Origin: Streptoalloteichus tenebrarius
Lineage (GTDB): Bacteria > Actinomycetota > Actinomycetes > Mycobacteriales > Pseudonocardiaceae
Reading direction: 5' to 3'
DNA: 64,000 nt
NCBI RefSeq assembly: GCF_024171885.1
Contig: NZ_JAMTCP010000003.1
Coordinates: 291,125-355,124 of the forward strand
Made by a program: the position numbers and the translations under genes. The notes below the pieces were generated by a model. That model was not told where the DNA came from. It saw only the letters and a list, made by a program, of their open reading frames with translations, and did not search any database. Positions 44,642 to 54,006 of the stretch are shown here, piece after piece. The number at the start of each line of letters is the position of its first letter. The first letter of the stretch is position 1.

Positions 44642-45753
44642 GGACCTCGGCGCCCACTCTCACGTCCACAGTGGACACTCCTGGTCGTGTCCCGGCGCTC
44701 GGCGGGAACCAGGACCTGTTGGCGTTGCTGGGAAACACGCCGCTGGCCAGGATCACCACACCGTTGCCGCACGCGCACCGCGGGTTCTGGGCCAAGCTGG
44801 AGTGCCTCAGCGCCGGCGGGATGAAGGCCCGCGCCGCGGTGTCCATGTTGCGGGGCGCGCGGCAGCGGGGCGAGCTGCGCCCGCACGCCCCCGTGGTGGA
44901 GTCCACGAGTGGGACCCTGGGCGTGGGCTTGGCCTTCGCCGGCCAGGCGCTCGGCCACCCGGTGGTGCTCGTCGTCGATGACGACCTCGAACCGGCCATG
45001 CGGTCCCTGCTCGTCGCGCACGGCGCCCGCCTGGAGGTGGTCGACCGGCCGCACCCCACCGGGGGCTGGCAGCAGGCGCGGCTGGACCGGTTGCGCCAGG
45101 TCCTGCGCGACCTGCCCGACGCCTACTGGCCGGACCAGTACAACAACCCGGACAACCCGGCCGGCTACGCCGCGTTGGCCCGTGAGCTGGTCGACCAGCT
45201 CGACCACGCCGACGTCCTGGTGTGCAGCGTCGGCACCGGCGGCCACAGTGGAGGGTTGGCCACGGTGTTGCGGCAGCACTGGCCCCGGCTGCGGCTGGTC
45301 GGCGTCGACACCGTCGGCTCGACGATCTTCGGGCAGCCGGCTCGGCCCCGGGTGATGCGGGGGCTGGGCAGCAGCATCTACCCCCGCAACGTCGCCTACC
45401 CGCTGTTCGACGAGGTCCACTGGGTCGGGCCGGTGGAGGCGGTCGACGCCTGCCGCCGGTTGGCCAGGCACGCCTTCGTCACCGGCGGCTGGAGCACCGG
45501 GGCCGTGGCCAGGGTGGCGGCCTGGATCGCCAGGGTCGAACCGGGCGCGCGGGTGGTGACGGTGTTCCCGGACGGCCCGCACCGCTACCTCGGCACCATC
45601 TTCGACGACGACTACTGCCGCGCGCGGGGGCTCACCGGGCCGCCCGCGCCCCATCCCGTGGAGATCGCCGACCCCAGGGCGGTCGAGGTGACCGGGTGGG
45701 CCCGCTGCCGGGGCGCCGTCGACCCCCTGACGACCGTGGAGGTCCCCGCGTGA
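44638..45753 (+). CDS. cysteine synthase-like PLP-dependent enzyme
   Basis: A 371-residue fold-type II PLP enzyme. Lys63 in GGMKARAAV is the expected Schiff-base Lys, ESTSGTLGVGLA (88-99) is the substrate carboxylate loop, QYNNPDNPAGY (167-177) and GTGGHSGG (199-206, phosphate-binding) follow. It resembles SbnA/CysK enzymes that perform beta-replacement on O-acetyl- or O-phosphoserine; SbnA starts 2,3-diaminopropionate synthesis for staphyloferrin B. No SbnB-like dehydrogenase is in this operon, so the product may be a different beta-substituted alanine. Overlaps both neighbours by 4 nt. Confidence 0.85.
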   Translation: MRTSAPTLTSTVDTPGRVPALGGNQDLLALLGNTPLARITTPLPHAHRGFWAKLECLSAGGMKARAAVSMLRGARQRGELRPHAPVVESTSGTLGVGLAFAGQALGHPVVLVVDDDLEPAMRSLLVAHGARLEVVDRPHPTGGWQQARLDRLRQVLRDLPDAYWPDQYNNPDNPAGYAALARELVDQLDHADVLVCSVGTGGHSGGLATVLRQHWPRLRLVGVDTVGSTIFGQPARPRVMRGLGSSIYPRNVAYPLFDEVHWVGPVEAVDACRRLARHAFVTGGWSTGAVARVAAWIARVEPGARVVTVFPDGPHRYLGTIFDDDYCRARGLTGPPAPHPVEIADPRAVEVTGWARCRGAVDPLTTVEVPA

Positions 45754-46817
45754 CCCTCTCCTGGAAACTGGACTGGACCGTGGTCCCGCTGGCGCTGCGG
45801 GAGCCGTTCCGGATCTCCCGCTCCGTGATGACCAGCAGGGACGCCGTCCAGATCACGCTGGAGCACGACGGAACCGTCGGCGACGGCGAGGTCGTGACCA
45901 GTGTCTACTTCGGACTCGACGTGCGGCGGATCACCGACCTGCTCGCCGCGTTCGCGCCCGTGCTCGCCGACTTCCCCGACCCGGCCAGTCTGCTCGCCGC
46001 CCTGCCGGACGCCGCGTCCTGCCTGGCCGAGGCCCCCGGCGTGCTCGCGGCGGTCGACGCCGCGGCCCACGACCTCGTGGGCAAGCAGGTGGGCCTGCCC
46101 GTGCACCACCTGCTCGGCCAGCCGACGTGGCGGCCGGTGACCACGGCCCGCACGATCGGCATCACCGAGCCGGAACACGCGGCCACGACCGCGAAACTGC
46201 TGGTGGATCAGGGCTTCGGCACGTTGAAGCTCAAGCTGGGCTCCCCGGACCCCGCCGACGACCTCGCCAGGGTCGCCGCGGTGCGCGCGGTCGCCCCCGA
46301 CGCCCGGCTCGTGCTCGACCCCAACGGCGCGTGGCGGCCGGACCAGGCCGCGCGCCTGCTGGAGGAGTTCGCCCGCCACGACGTGGACGCCGTGGAGCAG
46401 CCCATCCCGCCGGGGACCCCCGACGAGCTGGCCCGGCTCGCGCGCAGTTCTCCGGTGCCGGTGATCGCAGACGAGGACGCCACGAGCCTCGCCGACGTCG
46501 AGCGGCTCGCCGGCGCGGTGCACGGCGTGAACGTGAAGCTGGCCAAGTGCGGCGGGGTGAGCGTCGCGCGCGAGATCATCGCGACGGCGCGGGCCGCCGG
46601 CACCGACGTCATGCTCGGGTGCCTGGTGGCCAGCTCGCTGGGCCTCGCGCCCGCCGTGCACCTGACCGGCCATGCCCGGTGGGTGGACCTCGACGGGCAC
46701 CTGTTGCTCGCCGACGACCCGTGGACCGGGATCGGCGGCCACGACGGCGTGCTTCGGCTGTCCGGCCGGCCCGGCCTCGGGGTGCGCCCGGCGCGAGCGC
46801 GGGAGGCGCGGTCGTGA
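45750..46817 (+). CDS. dipeptide epimerase-like enolase-superfamily enzyme
   Basis: A 355-residue member of the muconate-lactonizing-enzyme subgroup. All catalytic residues of dipeptide epimerases are present: the K-x-K pair Lys160/Lys162, metal ligands Asp190, Glu216 and Asp241, and the opposite base Lys263/Lys266 in NVKLAKCGG. L-Ala-D/L-Glu epimerases belong here. In this operon it could invert a stereocentre in an amino acid amide made by the ATP-grasp ligase. Four-nt overlaps with both neighbours show translational coupling. Confidence 0.85.
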   Translation: MTLSWKLDWTVVPLALREPFRISRSVMTSRDAVQITLEHDGTVGDGEVVTSVYFGLDVRRITDLLAAFAPVLADFPDPASLLAALPDAASCLAEAPGVLAAVDAAAHDLVGKQVGLPVHHLLGQPTWRPVTTARTIGITEPEHAATTAKLLVDQGFGTLKLKLGSPDPADDLARVAAVRAVAPDARLVLDPNGAWRPDQAARLLEEFARHDVDAVEQPIPPGTPDELARLARSSPVPVIADEDATSLADVERLAGAVHGVNVKLAKCGGVSVAREIIATARAAGTDVMLGCLVASSLGLAPAVHLTGHARWVDLDGHLLLADDPWTGIGGHDGVLRLSGRPGLGVRPARAREARS

Positions 46818-48121
46818 CCACGCTCCGCCTGCTGCGCAGTTTTCCGTTGTCGGTGCGATTGTTGCTGGTCAACCAGCTCGGCGTGAACACCGGCTTCTAC
46901 CTGTTGATCCCCTACCTCGCCACGCACCTCGGGCGCGACCTCGGCCTGTCGGCCGCCGTGGTCGGGGTCGTGCTCGGCGTGCGCAACCTCAGCCAGCAGG
47001 GGCTGTTCCTCATCGGCGGGTCCGCCTCGGACCGGCTCGGCGCCCGCACGGTGATCATCGCCGGCTGCGGCCTGCGCACCGTCGGGTTCGGACTGTTCGC
47101 GCTGGGGGACTCGCTGGCCGTGCTGTTGGCCGCGTCAGTCCTCAGTGGACTGGCCGGCGCGTTGTTCAACCCGGCCGTCAGGGCCTACCTCGCCGTGGCG
47201 GCGGCCGACCGGAGGGCCGAGGCGTTCTCCCTGTTCAACGTGTTCGCCAACACCGGGGCGCTGCTCGGCCCCCTGCTGGGCAGCGCGTTGCTGGTGATCG
47301 GCTTCCGGGTCTCGGCCGTGGTCGCGGCGCTGGTCTTCGCCGTGTTGACGATCGCGCAGGCGCTGGTCCTGCCCGCGCAGCCGGTGACGCCCAGCGGCGG
47401 ATCGGTGCTCGGCGACTGGCGCGAGTGCCTGACCAACCGGAGGTTCGTGGCGTTCACCCTCGCGCTGACCGGCATGTTCGCGTTGCAGAACCAGCTCTAC
47501 CTCGTCCTGCCGATGCAGGCGGAGTGGGCGACCGGCCAGGGCGGAGCGGTGGCCGCGGTGTTCCTGGTGTCCACTGTGGCCAGTCTGCTGCTCCAGGTCC
47601 GCGTGACCCAGTGGTGCCAACGACGGCTGCGGCGGGGCGTGGCCATCGCGGCCGGGCTGGCCCTGATGGGCGCGGCCTTCCTCGTGCCGCTGCTCGCCGC
47701 CCCGCTCGTCGGGTCGGGCGGCGCTCCTGGCGACCTGCTGACCGCGACCGCCCGGCTGGCGCCCGTGCTGCTGGCCGTGTTCACGATGTCGCTGGGCCTG
47801 ATGGTCTGCCAGCCGTTCGTGCTGGAGCTGATCCCCGCCTTCGGCAGGGACGGCCTGTCCGGAACGTACTTCGGCGTGTTCTACCTGGTGTCCGGGGTGG
47901 TGGCCGCCGGGGGCAACGCGCTCGTCGGCTGGGCCAGCACCGCGTCGACCAGCACCGGGTTGACCAGCACCGGGTTGACCAGCACGGGATCGGCTGGCGG
48001 CGTCGCGTGGCCGGCGTGGCTGCTGTGCGCCGCCGCCGGGCTGGCCTCCGCCGCCACCGTGCGCTGGCTGGACCGCAGGGGCGCGGTCGCGCCGCCCGCC
48101 GACGTCGAGATGTCGAGGTGA
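46814..48121 (+). CDS. MFS exporter
   Basis: A 435-residue major facilitator with about twelve membrane helices. The loop between helices 2 and 3 has GGSASDRLGARTVIIAG, the MFS motif A. It resembles drug or metallophore exporters. A 15-nt coding repeat (47947-47991; STGLT units) lengthens the loop before the last helices. Its place among biosynthetic genes suggests export of the product; the ABC genes downstream would bring back the loaded form (inference). Confidence 0.85.
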   Translation: MTTLRLLRSFPLSVRLLLVNQLGVNTGFYLLIPYLATHLGRDLGLSAAVVGVVLGVRNLSQQGLFLIGGSASDRLGARTVIIAGCGLRTVGFGLFALGDSLAVLLAASVLSGLAGALFNPAVRAYLAVAAADRRAEAFSLFNVFANTGALLGPLLGSALLVIGFRVSAVVAALVFAVLTIAQALVLPAQPVTPSGGSVLGDWRECLTNRRFVAFTLALTGMFALQNQLYLVLPMQAEWATGQGGAVAAVFLVSTVASLLLQVRVTQWCQRRLRRGVAIAAGLALMGAAFLVPLLAAPLVGSGGAPGDLLTATARLAPVLLAVFTMSLGLMVCQPFVLELIPAFGRDGLSGTYFGVFYLVSGVVAAGGNALVGWASTASTSTGLTSTGLTSTGSAGGVAWPAWLLCAAAGLASAATVRWLDRRGAVAPPADVEMSR

Positions 48122-48924
48122 TTCGCGACATGCGACCCGAGATCGTCAGTGAGAACCTGCTGACCGACAACCCCGAGCTGTACGAGCACCAGTTCCCTGA
48201 CCCCGAGCACCGCGCCGGCCGGTTCGTCGACGACGTGCTGCGCCGCTTCGACGGCGGGAGGACCGTGCTGGACATCGGTTGTGGCACCGGGCGGGACGCC
48301 GGCTACCTGGCGTCCGTCGGCCACACCGTCACCGGCCTCGACCTCTCCGAACGCATGCTCGCCCACGCGCGCGAGCGGTACCCCGACGTCGAGTTCACGC
48401 GCGGCGACATGCGTTCGTTCGACCTCGGCAGGGTCTTCGACGCGATCATCTGTCTGGACAGCGCTTTCCTGTACTGCCACCGCAACGAGGAGCTGACCGC
48501 GTTCCTCGACCGGTGCCGGGAACACCTGAGGCCCGGAGGCCTGCTGGTCGCGGAGATGCGCAACGGCGCCTTCTTCCTCGGCAACACCGAACTGCTCGAC
48601 GGGACCCGCACGCGTTCCGTGCTGTGGCGGGGCACCACCTACACCTCGCACACGACACTGTGGATCGACCACGCCGCCCAGCTCCTGCGCCGGCACCGGG
48701 TCTGGGAGTGGCCGGGCTGCGCCGCGCCCCTGCACCAGCGCTCGGCGTGGCGGCTGCTGTTCCCCCAGGAACTGCGGCACTTCCTGGACCTCGCCGGGTT
48801 CGAGGTGCTGGCGATGTTCGACCAGCCCGGCCCCCGCACCGACCTCCCGTGGAGCGCCGACGCCGCGTTGTCCACCGCCCTGTCCTCGGACCGCCTGCAC
48901 GTCGTCGCGCGTCGGCGCGCCTGA
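48118..48924 (+). CDS. class I SAM-dependent methyltransferase
   Basis: A 268-residue methyltransferase. LDIGCGTGRDAGYLA (51-65) binds SAM, TGLDLSERML follows, and the acidic MRSFDLGRVFDAIICLDSAFLY is motif post-I to II. The GTG at 48118 overlaps the MFS stop by 4 nt; ATG 48130 is an alternative. It may N- or O-methylate the product. It is followed by a 30-nt gap with a new ribosome binding site, dividing a biosynthesis/export half from an import half of the operon. Confidence 0.82.
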   Translation: MIRDMRPEIVSENLLTDNPELYEHQFPDPEHRAGRFVDDVLRRFDGGRTVLDIGCGTGRDAGYLASVGHTVTGLDLSERMLAHARERYPDVEFTRGDMRSFDLGRVFDAIICLDSAFLYCHRNEELTAFLDRCREHLRPGGLLVAEMRNGAFFLGNTELLDGTRTRSVLWRGTTYTSHTTLWIDHAAQLLRRHRVWEWPGCAAPLHQRSAWRLLFPQELRHFLDLAGFEVLAMFDQPGPRTDLPWSADAALSTALSSDRLHVVARRRA

Positions 48925-48954
48925 CCCCCGACCGCAGCCCAGAAGGAAGTGAGC

Positions 48955-50538
48955 ATGTCAGTCCCCCACCCCGCCAGGGTCGTCGTCCGTCAGCCGTCCC
49001 GCCCGCCCGCGTTGAGCCGTCGGGGGTTCCTCGGCCTCGCGGCGGCCGCCTCCGCGGTCGCGCTCGCCGGCTGCGCCGGGGGCTCCGACGCGGCCGGCCC
49101 CGGCCAGCCCCGCTCCGGCGGCCGGCTGCGGGCCGCCTTCGCCGGCGGCGGGGCCAAGGAGGTCCTCGACCCGCACATGGCGAACCTGTTCGTGGAGGCG
49201 TCCCGGTCCAAGGCGATGTTCGACAAGCTCGCCGACCTCGGCGACGACGTCTCCCCGGTGCCGCGCCTGGCCGAGCGGTGGGAGCCCGACGCCGGGCTGA
49301 CCCGCTGGCGGGTCGTGCTGCGCCAGGCGACCTTCCACGACGGGCGTCCGGTGCGCGCCGCCGACGTGCTGGCCAGCTACGCCAGGATCCTCGACCCCAA
49401 GCGCGCGTTCCGGGCCAAGTCCAGCCTGGCCGTGATCGACCTGGCCAACAGCCGCGCGGTGGACGACCGCACGGTGGAGTTCGCGCTACGCCGGCCGTTC
49501 GTCGAGTTCCCCAACGTGCTCGCCGCGTTCGGGGCCTACGTCGTCCCCGAGGGCGCCGAGGACTTCAGCAGACCCGTCGGGTCGGGGCCGTTCTCGTTCG
49601 TCTCCTTCGAGCCGGGGCGGTCGCTGCTGCTGCGCCGCAACCCGAACTACTGGGAGGGCGCGCCCCACCTGGACGAGCTGGAGTTCCTCATCAGCAACGA
49701 CGAGTCGGCGCGCGTGAACGCGTTGCTGGGCGGGCAGGTCGAGTACGCGCACGACCTCACGCCCACCACCGCGCGCAGCTACGAGCACAGCGACCGGCTG
49801 ACAGTCGTCCGCTCGCCCAACAGCGCCATGCAGGCGTTCGCGATGAAGCTCGATCGGCCCCCGTTCGACAACCAGGACCTCCGGGAGGCCATGTTCCTGC
49901 TCGTCGACCGGCAGCAACTCGTCGAGACCACGCTGTCCGGCGCGGGACAGATCGGCAACGACCTGTTCGGCAAGGGGTACCAGTACTACGCCGACGAGAT
50001 CCCGCAACGCGCCAGGGACCTGGACCGCGCCCGCGCGCTGATCAGGAAGGCCGGCGCCGAGGGGCTGCGCGTCAAACTGGACACCTCGGGCGCCGCGGCC
50101 GGCTTCGTCGAGGCGGCCAGTGTCTTCGCCGACCAGGCCCGCCAGGTCGGGCTCCAGGTCGAGGTCGCCGTCGGCAACAAGGACAGCTTCTGGGCCGACA
50201 CGCTCAACAACGGCTCGCTGTCCAGCTACCGGTCCGGTGCGATGCCGATCGAGACCCACATCGCGCAGCGGCTGCTCAGCGCGTCCACCACCAACGTGAC
50301 CAAGTGGGCGCGACCGGAGTTCGACGCCCTCTACGACAAGGCTGTGTCCACAAAGGACGAAGCTCAGCGCCGCCAGCTCTACCTGGAGATGCAGCGCGCG
50401 CAGCACGCCGAGGGCGGGTTCCTGGTCTGGGGCTTCGCCGACTGGCTCGTGGCCACCGCCCCGAGGGTCGGGGGCGTGGCCAAGGCGCCGGCCAACACCC
50501 TGGACTGGGCGCGGTTCGACAAGGTGTGGCTGGGGTGA
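48955..50538 (+). CDS. Tat-exported solute-binding lipoprotein (SBP family 5)
   Basis: A 527-residue binding protein of the oligopeptide/nickel class. Its signal has SRRGFLGLAAAA (twin Arg at 22-23) and lipobox LAGC with Cys40, so it is a Tat lipoprotein and may fold before export. Family marks: SKAMFDKLADLGDDVSPVPRLAERWE and VRAADVLASYARILDP. AGAAGGA precedes ATG 48955 by 7 nt. Relatives bind peptides, Ni-histidine complexes or opine-metal complexes; here it is the likely receptor for the metallophore-metal complex. Confidence 0.88.
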   Translation: MSVPHPARVVVRQPSRPPALSRRGFLGLAAAASAVALAGCAGGSDAAGPGQPRSGGRLRAAFAGGGAKEVLDPHMANLFVEASRSKAMFDKLADLGDDVSPVPRLAERWEPDAGLTRWRVVLRQATFHDGRPVRAADVLASYARILDPKRAFRAKSSLAVIDLANSRAVDDRTVEFALRRPFVEFPNVLAAFGAYVVPEGAEDFSRPVGSGPFSFVSFEPGRSLLLRRNPNYWEGAPHLDELEFLISNDESARVNALLGGQVEYAHDLTPTTARSYEHSDRLTVVRSPNSAMQAFAMKLDRPPFDNQDLREAMFLLVDRQQLVETTLSGAGQIGNDLFGKGYQYYADEIPQRARDLDRARALIRKAGAEGLRVKLDTSGAAAGFVEAASVFADQARQVGLQVEVAVGNKDSFWADTLNNGSLSSYRSGAMPIETHIAQRLLSASTTNVTKWARPEFDALYDKAVSTKDEAQRRQLYLEMQRAQHAEGGFLVWGFADWLVATAPRVGGVAKAPANTLDWARFDKVWLG

Positions 50539-51485
50539 GCCTCGGGCACTACGCGCTGCGCCGGCTGCTCGTCGGCGTGCTCCAGGTCCTCGTCGTGGCC
50601 TGCGCGGTCTTCCTGCTCACCGAGGCCCTGCCCGGCGACGCGGCGGTCGCCCTGGCCGGCGACAACCCCGACCCGGCGCGGATCGAGCAGATCCGCCGCG
50701 TCATGCGCCTCGACCTGCCCCTCGCCGAGCGGTTCTGGGACTGGCTGGCCGGGCTGTTCCGTATGGACCTCGGGGTGTCTCTGGTGTCGCAACGCCCGGT
50801 GGCGGCGTTCCTGGCCGACGGGCTCGCACCGACGCTGGTGTTGGCGACGCTGACGTTGCTCGTGCTGGTCCCGCTCGCGGTGCTGCTCGGCGTCGTCGCG
50901 GCGGTCAGGGAGGGCGGGCCGCTGGACCGCGCGGTGACGACCGTGAGCGTGGCCCTGCACGCGATCCCCGAGTTCGCCATGGCGATCGTGCTCGTCGCGG
51001 TGTTCGGCGTGCGACTGCGCTGGTTGCCGCCGACCGCCGTCGGGGTCGGCGGCGACCTCCTGCGGCACCCCGCCGTGCTCGTGCTCCCGCTCGTCGTGCT
51101 GCTGGCCCGGCCCATCTGCTCGATCAGCCGGCTCGTGCGGGCGGGGATGATCGAGGCGCTCGACTCGGACTACGTGCGCCACGCGCGCCGCCTCGGCCTG
51201 TCCACCGGCCGGGTCCGGCTCCGGCACGCCCTGCCCAACGCCGTGGCCGCCGCCGTGCCGCAGCTCGCGCACACGACGGACTGGCTGCTCGGCGGGGTGA
51301 TCGTCGTCGAGGCGGTGTTCGTCATCCCCGGTCTGGGCACCGCCCTCGTCGACGCCGTCGCCGCGCGGGACCTCCCCGTCGTGCAGGGGCTGGCCGTGTT
51401 CTTCGCCGTCACCACCGTGCTGGTCAACCTGGTGGCCGACGTCGTCGGCTTCCGGCTCTCCCCGCGAACGGAGGTCGTGCGATGA
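50535..51485 (+). CDS. ABC permease, DppB/NikB type
   Basis: A 316-residue permease with six membrane helices. N-terminal RRLLVGVLQVLVVACAVFLLTEALPGDA is the DppB/OppB start, and the EAA loop reads DSDYVRHARRLGLSTGRVRLRHALPNAV. Starts at GTG overlapping the binding-protein stop by 4 nt and overlaps the next permease by 4 nt (ATGA). It imports the ligand with DppC- and ATPase partners encoded next. Confidence 0.9.
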   Translation: MSLGHYALRRLLVGVLQVLVVACAVFLLTEALPGDAAVALAGDNPDPARIEQIRRVMRLDLPLAERFWDWLAGLFRMDLGVSLVSQRPVAAFLADGLAPTLVLATLTLLVLVPLAVLLGVVAAVREGGPLDRAVTTVSVALHAIPEFAMAIVLVAVFGVRLRWLPPTAVGVGGDLLRHPAVLVLPLVVLLARPICSISRLVRAGMIEALDSDYVRHARRLGLSTGRVRLRHALPNAVAAAVPQLAHTTDWLLGGVIVVEAVFVIPGLGTALVDAVAARDLPVVQGLAVFFAVTTVLVNLVADVVGFRLSPRTEVVR

Positions 51486-52378
51486 GGCGCTGGCTGCGCT
51501 GGGGGATCGGCGGCGTGTTGACCGGGGTGCCGTTGCTGCTCGCCGTGGCCGGCCCCTGGCTCGTCTCCGGCCCCGGAGCCCGGTCCCGCGCGTTCGTCGC
51601 GGGCGACGGGCACCCGCTCGGCACCGACTTCGTCGGCAGGGACGTCTGGCAGCAGGTCCTGCTGGGCGGCCGGACGGTCCTTCTCGTCGCGATGTTGGCC
51701 ACGGTCCTGGCCTACCTGGTCGCCGTGCCGTGGGGGATCGCCGCGGCGGTGAGCCGACACCGGTGGGTCGACGAGCTGCTGATGCGGCCGCTGGACCTGG
51801 TGCTCGCGTTGCCGTCCCTGTTGTTGCTGGTGCTGCTGGCGACCATCGCGCCGTCGGGCTCGCCGACGCTGGTCGCGATCGTGGCCCTGCTGAACCTGCC
51901 CGGCATCACCCGGATCGTGCGGGCCGCGGCGCTGGAGGTCGGCAGCCGGCCGGCGGTCGAGGCCCTGCGGTTGCAGGGCGAGGGCTGGTGGCGGATCACC
52001 GTCGGCTACGTCGCCAGGAGCATCGTGCGCACGCTCGCCGCCGACCTGGGCACCCGGTTCACCGGCGCCCTCTACCTGGTGGCCTCGGCCAGCTTCCTCG
52101 GCGTGGGCGTGCCGCCGGACGCCAGCGACTGGGCGGTGATGGTGGACAGGAACCGGCCTGGCCTGTTCGTCCAGCCGTGGGCGGTCCTGGCCCCGGCGTT
52201 GTTGATCGTCGCCCTGTCCGTGGGCGTCAACCTGCTGTTCGACCGCGCCCTCGCCACGCGGTCCGGACCAGGACCCCGACCAGGAGCCCGACCAGGAGCC
52301 CGATCAGGAGCCCGAACCGAGACCGGATCCGGGAACCGACCCGGTCCCCGACCAGAACCCCAGGGAGCCGCGCCGTGA
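51482..52378 (+). CDS. ABC permease, DppC/NikC type
   Basis: A 298-residue permease. HPLGTDFVGRDVWQQVLLGGRT is the DppC N-terminal signature and VEALRLQGEGWWRITVGYVARSI the EAA loop. The C-terminal 40 residues are a low-complexity Pro/Gly/Arg tail created by a 12-nt tandem repeat (52266-52313). It overlaps both neighbours by 4 nt. Confidence 0.9.
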   Translation: MRRWLRWGIGGVLTGVPLLLAVAGPWLVSGPGARSRAFVAGDGHPLGTDFVGRDVWQQVLLGGRTVLLVAMLATVLAYLVAVPWGIAAAVSRHRWVDELLMRPLDLVLALPSLLLLVLLATIAPSGSPTLVAIVALLNLPGITRIVRAAALEVGSRPAVEALRLQGEGWWRITVGYVARSIVRTLAADLGTRFTGALYLVASASFLGVGVPPDASDWAVMVDRNRPGLFVQPWAVLAPALLIVALSVGVNLLFDRALATRSGPGPRPGARPGARSGARTETGSGNRPGPRPEPQGAAP

Positions 52379-54006
52379 CCGAACCCGTCGTGCGGGTGGA
52401 CGACCTCGTGACCGAGGTGGGCGGCCGGCGCCTGGTCGACGGCCTGTCGCTGGAGTTGCGGGCCGGTCAGGTGCTGGCCCTCGTCGGGGCCTCGGGCAGC
52501 GGCAAGACGACCACCGGCCTCGCCGTGCTCGGGGAGGCCCCAGCCGGAGCGACCGTCTCCGGGCGCGTCGTCGTCGACGGCGTCGAGGTGGCGCCCGGTC
52601 GGCCGCCCCGGCCCGGCGCGGTCGCCTACGTGCCCCAGCACCCGGCCGCCGTGCTCAACCCGGTGCGGCGGGTCGGCGGCGTCCTGCGGGAGGTGGCCGA
52701 ACGCCACCTGCCGGGGCCGTCCCGGTCGCGCCGGATCAGGAGGACGACGGTGTCCGCCCTCGTCACCGACGCGGTCCGTCGCGCCCGGCTCCCCACGGGA
52801 CCGGAGCTGCCGCGCCGCTACCCCCACCAGCTCTCCGGGGGGCAGCAGCAGCGGGTCGTGCTCGCGCAGGCCCTCGTCGCGAACCCCGTCGTCTTGGTGG
52901 CCGACGAGCCGACGACCGGCCAGGACGCCGTCACGCGCGCGGAGGTCGTGGACGAGCTGCGCGCCCTGGCCGCCGAGGGCATCGCCGTGCTGCTGCTGAG
53001 CCACGACCTCGACGTCGTGCGCGCCCTGGCCCACCACGTGATCGTGTTGCGCGCCGGCCGCCCGGTGGAGTCGGGTGTGGCCGCCCGGGTGCTGTCCCGG
53101 CCCGCCCACGAGTACACGCGGGCACTGGTGGCCGCCCAACCCCACGTCGCCACGGTGATCACGGACCGGGCAGCGGACACGGGCGCATCGGTCGGCGCGG
53201 AGAGCGACGACGGCGCCGGAAACGCCGAGCGGCTCCGTGTGGACTCCCTGGTCGCGCACCACGGCTCCGGTCGACGACGCAGCGCCGTGCTGCACGAGGT
53301 GGACCTGACCGCGGCGGCGGGGGAGTGCGTCGCGATCGTCGGCCGTTCCGGCAGCGGCAAGACGACACTGGCCCGGTGCGTCACCGGGCTGCACGCCGCG
53401 ACGAGTGGAACGGTCACAGTGGACGGAGCCGTGCTCGCGCCCTCGCTGCGCCGCCGGAGCCGGGACGACCTCGCGGCGGTGCAGTACGTCTTCCAGGACG
53501 CGCGCGGCTCCTTCGACCACCACCGGCGCGTCCTCGACCAGATCAGCCGCACCGCCGTGCGGCTGCACGGGGCCAGCCCGGAGGAGGCGGCGGACGCGGC
53601 GATGGCCACCCTGCGCCGGGTGGGGCTGGACGAGGAGCACGCCCGCCGGGTGCCGCACGGGCTGTCCGGCGGGGAGCTGCAACGCGCGGCCCTGGCCAGG
53701 GCGCTGCTGGCCCGGCCACGGGTCCTGCTCTGCGACGAGATCACCTCGGGTCTGGACACCCTCACCCAACACGGGATTCTCGACCTGCTCGCCGCGTTGC
53801 GCGCCGAGTCGGCGGGAACACTGGTGTTGATCAGCCACGACATGGGCGTGGTGGCGCGGCTGGCCGACCACGTGGTCGTCCTCGACGCCGGCCGGGTCGT
53901 GGAACGCGGCCCGGCGGCCCGCGTGCTCGCCGAGCCCGCCCACCCGGTGACCCGGGCGCTGCTCGGCGTCCCCGAACGGGAGCCGGACGAGCTGATCGCC
54001 CGGTGA
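52375..54006 (+). CDS. double ABC ATPase (DppD-DppF fusion)
   Basis: A 543-residue protein holding two complete ATPase domains. First: Walker A GASGSGKT (38-45), signature LSGGQQQR (153-160), Walker B VVLVADEP (172-179). Second: Walker A GRSGSGKT (322-329), signature LSGGELQR (429-436), Walker B VLLCDEIT (449-456), with the usual Pro after Glu replaced by Ile. It powers import through the two permeases. Such fused pairs are frequent in actinobacterial Opp/Nik-type systems. Confidence 0.9.
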   Translation: MTEPVVRVDDLVTEVGGRRLVDGLSLELRAGQVLALVGASGSGKTTTGLAVLGEAPAGATVSGRVVVDGVEVAPGRPPRPGAVAYVPQHPAAVLNPVRRVGGVLREVAERHLPGPSRSRRIRRTTVSALVTDAVRRARLPTGPELPRRYPHQLSGGQQQRVVLAQALVANPVVLVADEPTTGQDAVTRAEVVDELRALAAEGIAVLLLSHDLDVVRALAHHVIVLRAGRPVESGVAARVLSRPAHEYTRALVAAQPHVATVITDRAADTGASVGAESDDGAGNAERLRVDSLVAHHGSGRRRSAVLHEVDLTAAAGECVAIVGRSGSGKTTLARCVTGLHAATSGTVTVDGAVLAPSLRRRSRDDLAAVQYVFQDARGSFDHHRRVLDQISRTAVRLHGASPEEAADAAMATLRRVGLDEEHARRVPHGLSGGELQRAALARALLARPRVLLCDEITSGLDTLTQHGILDLLAALRAESAGTLVLISHDMGVVARLADHVVVLDAGRVVERGPAARVLAEPAHPVTRALLGVPEREPDELIAR

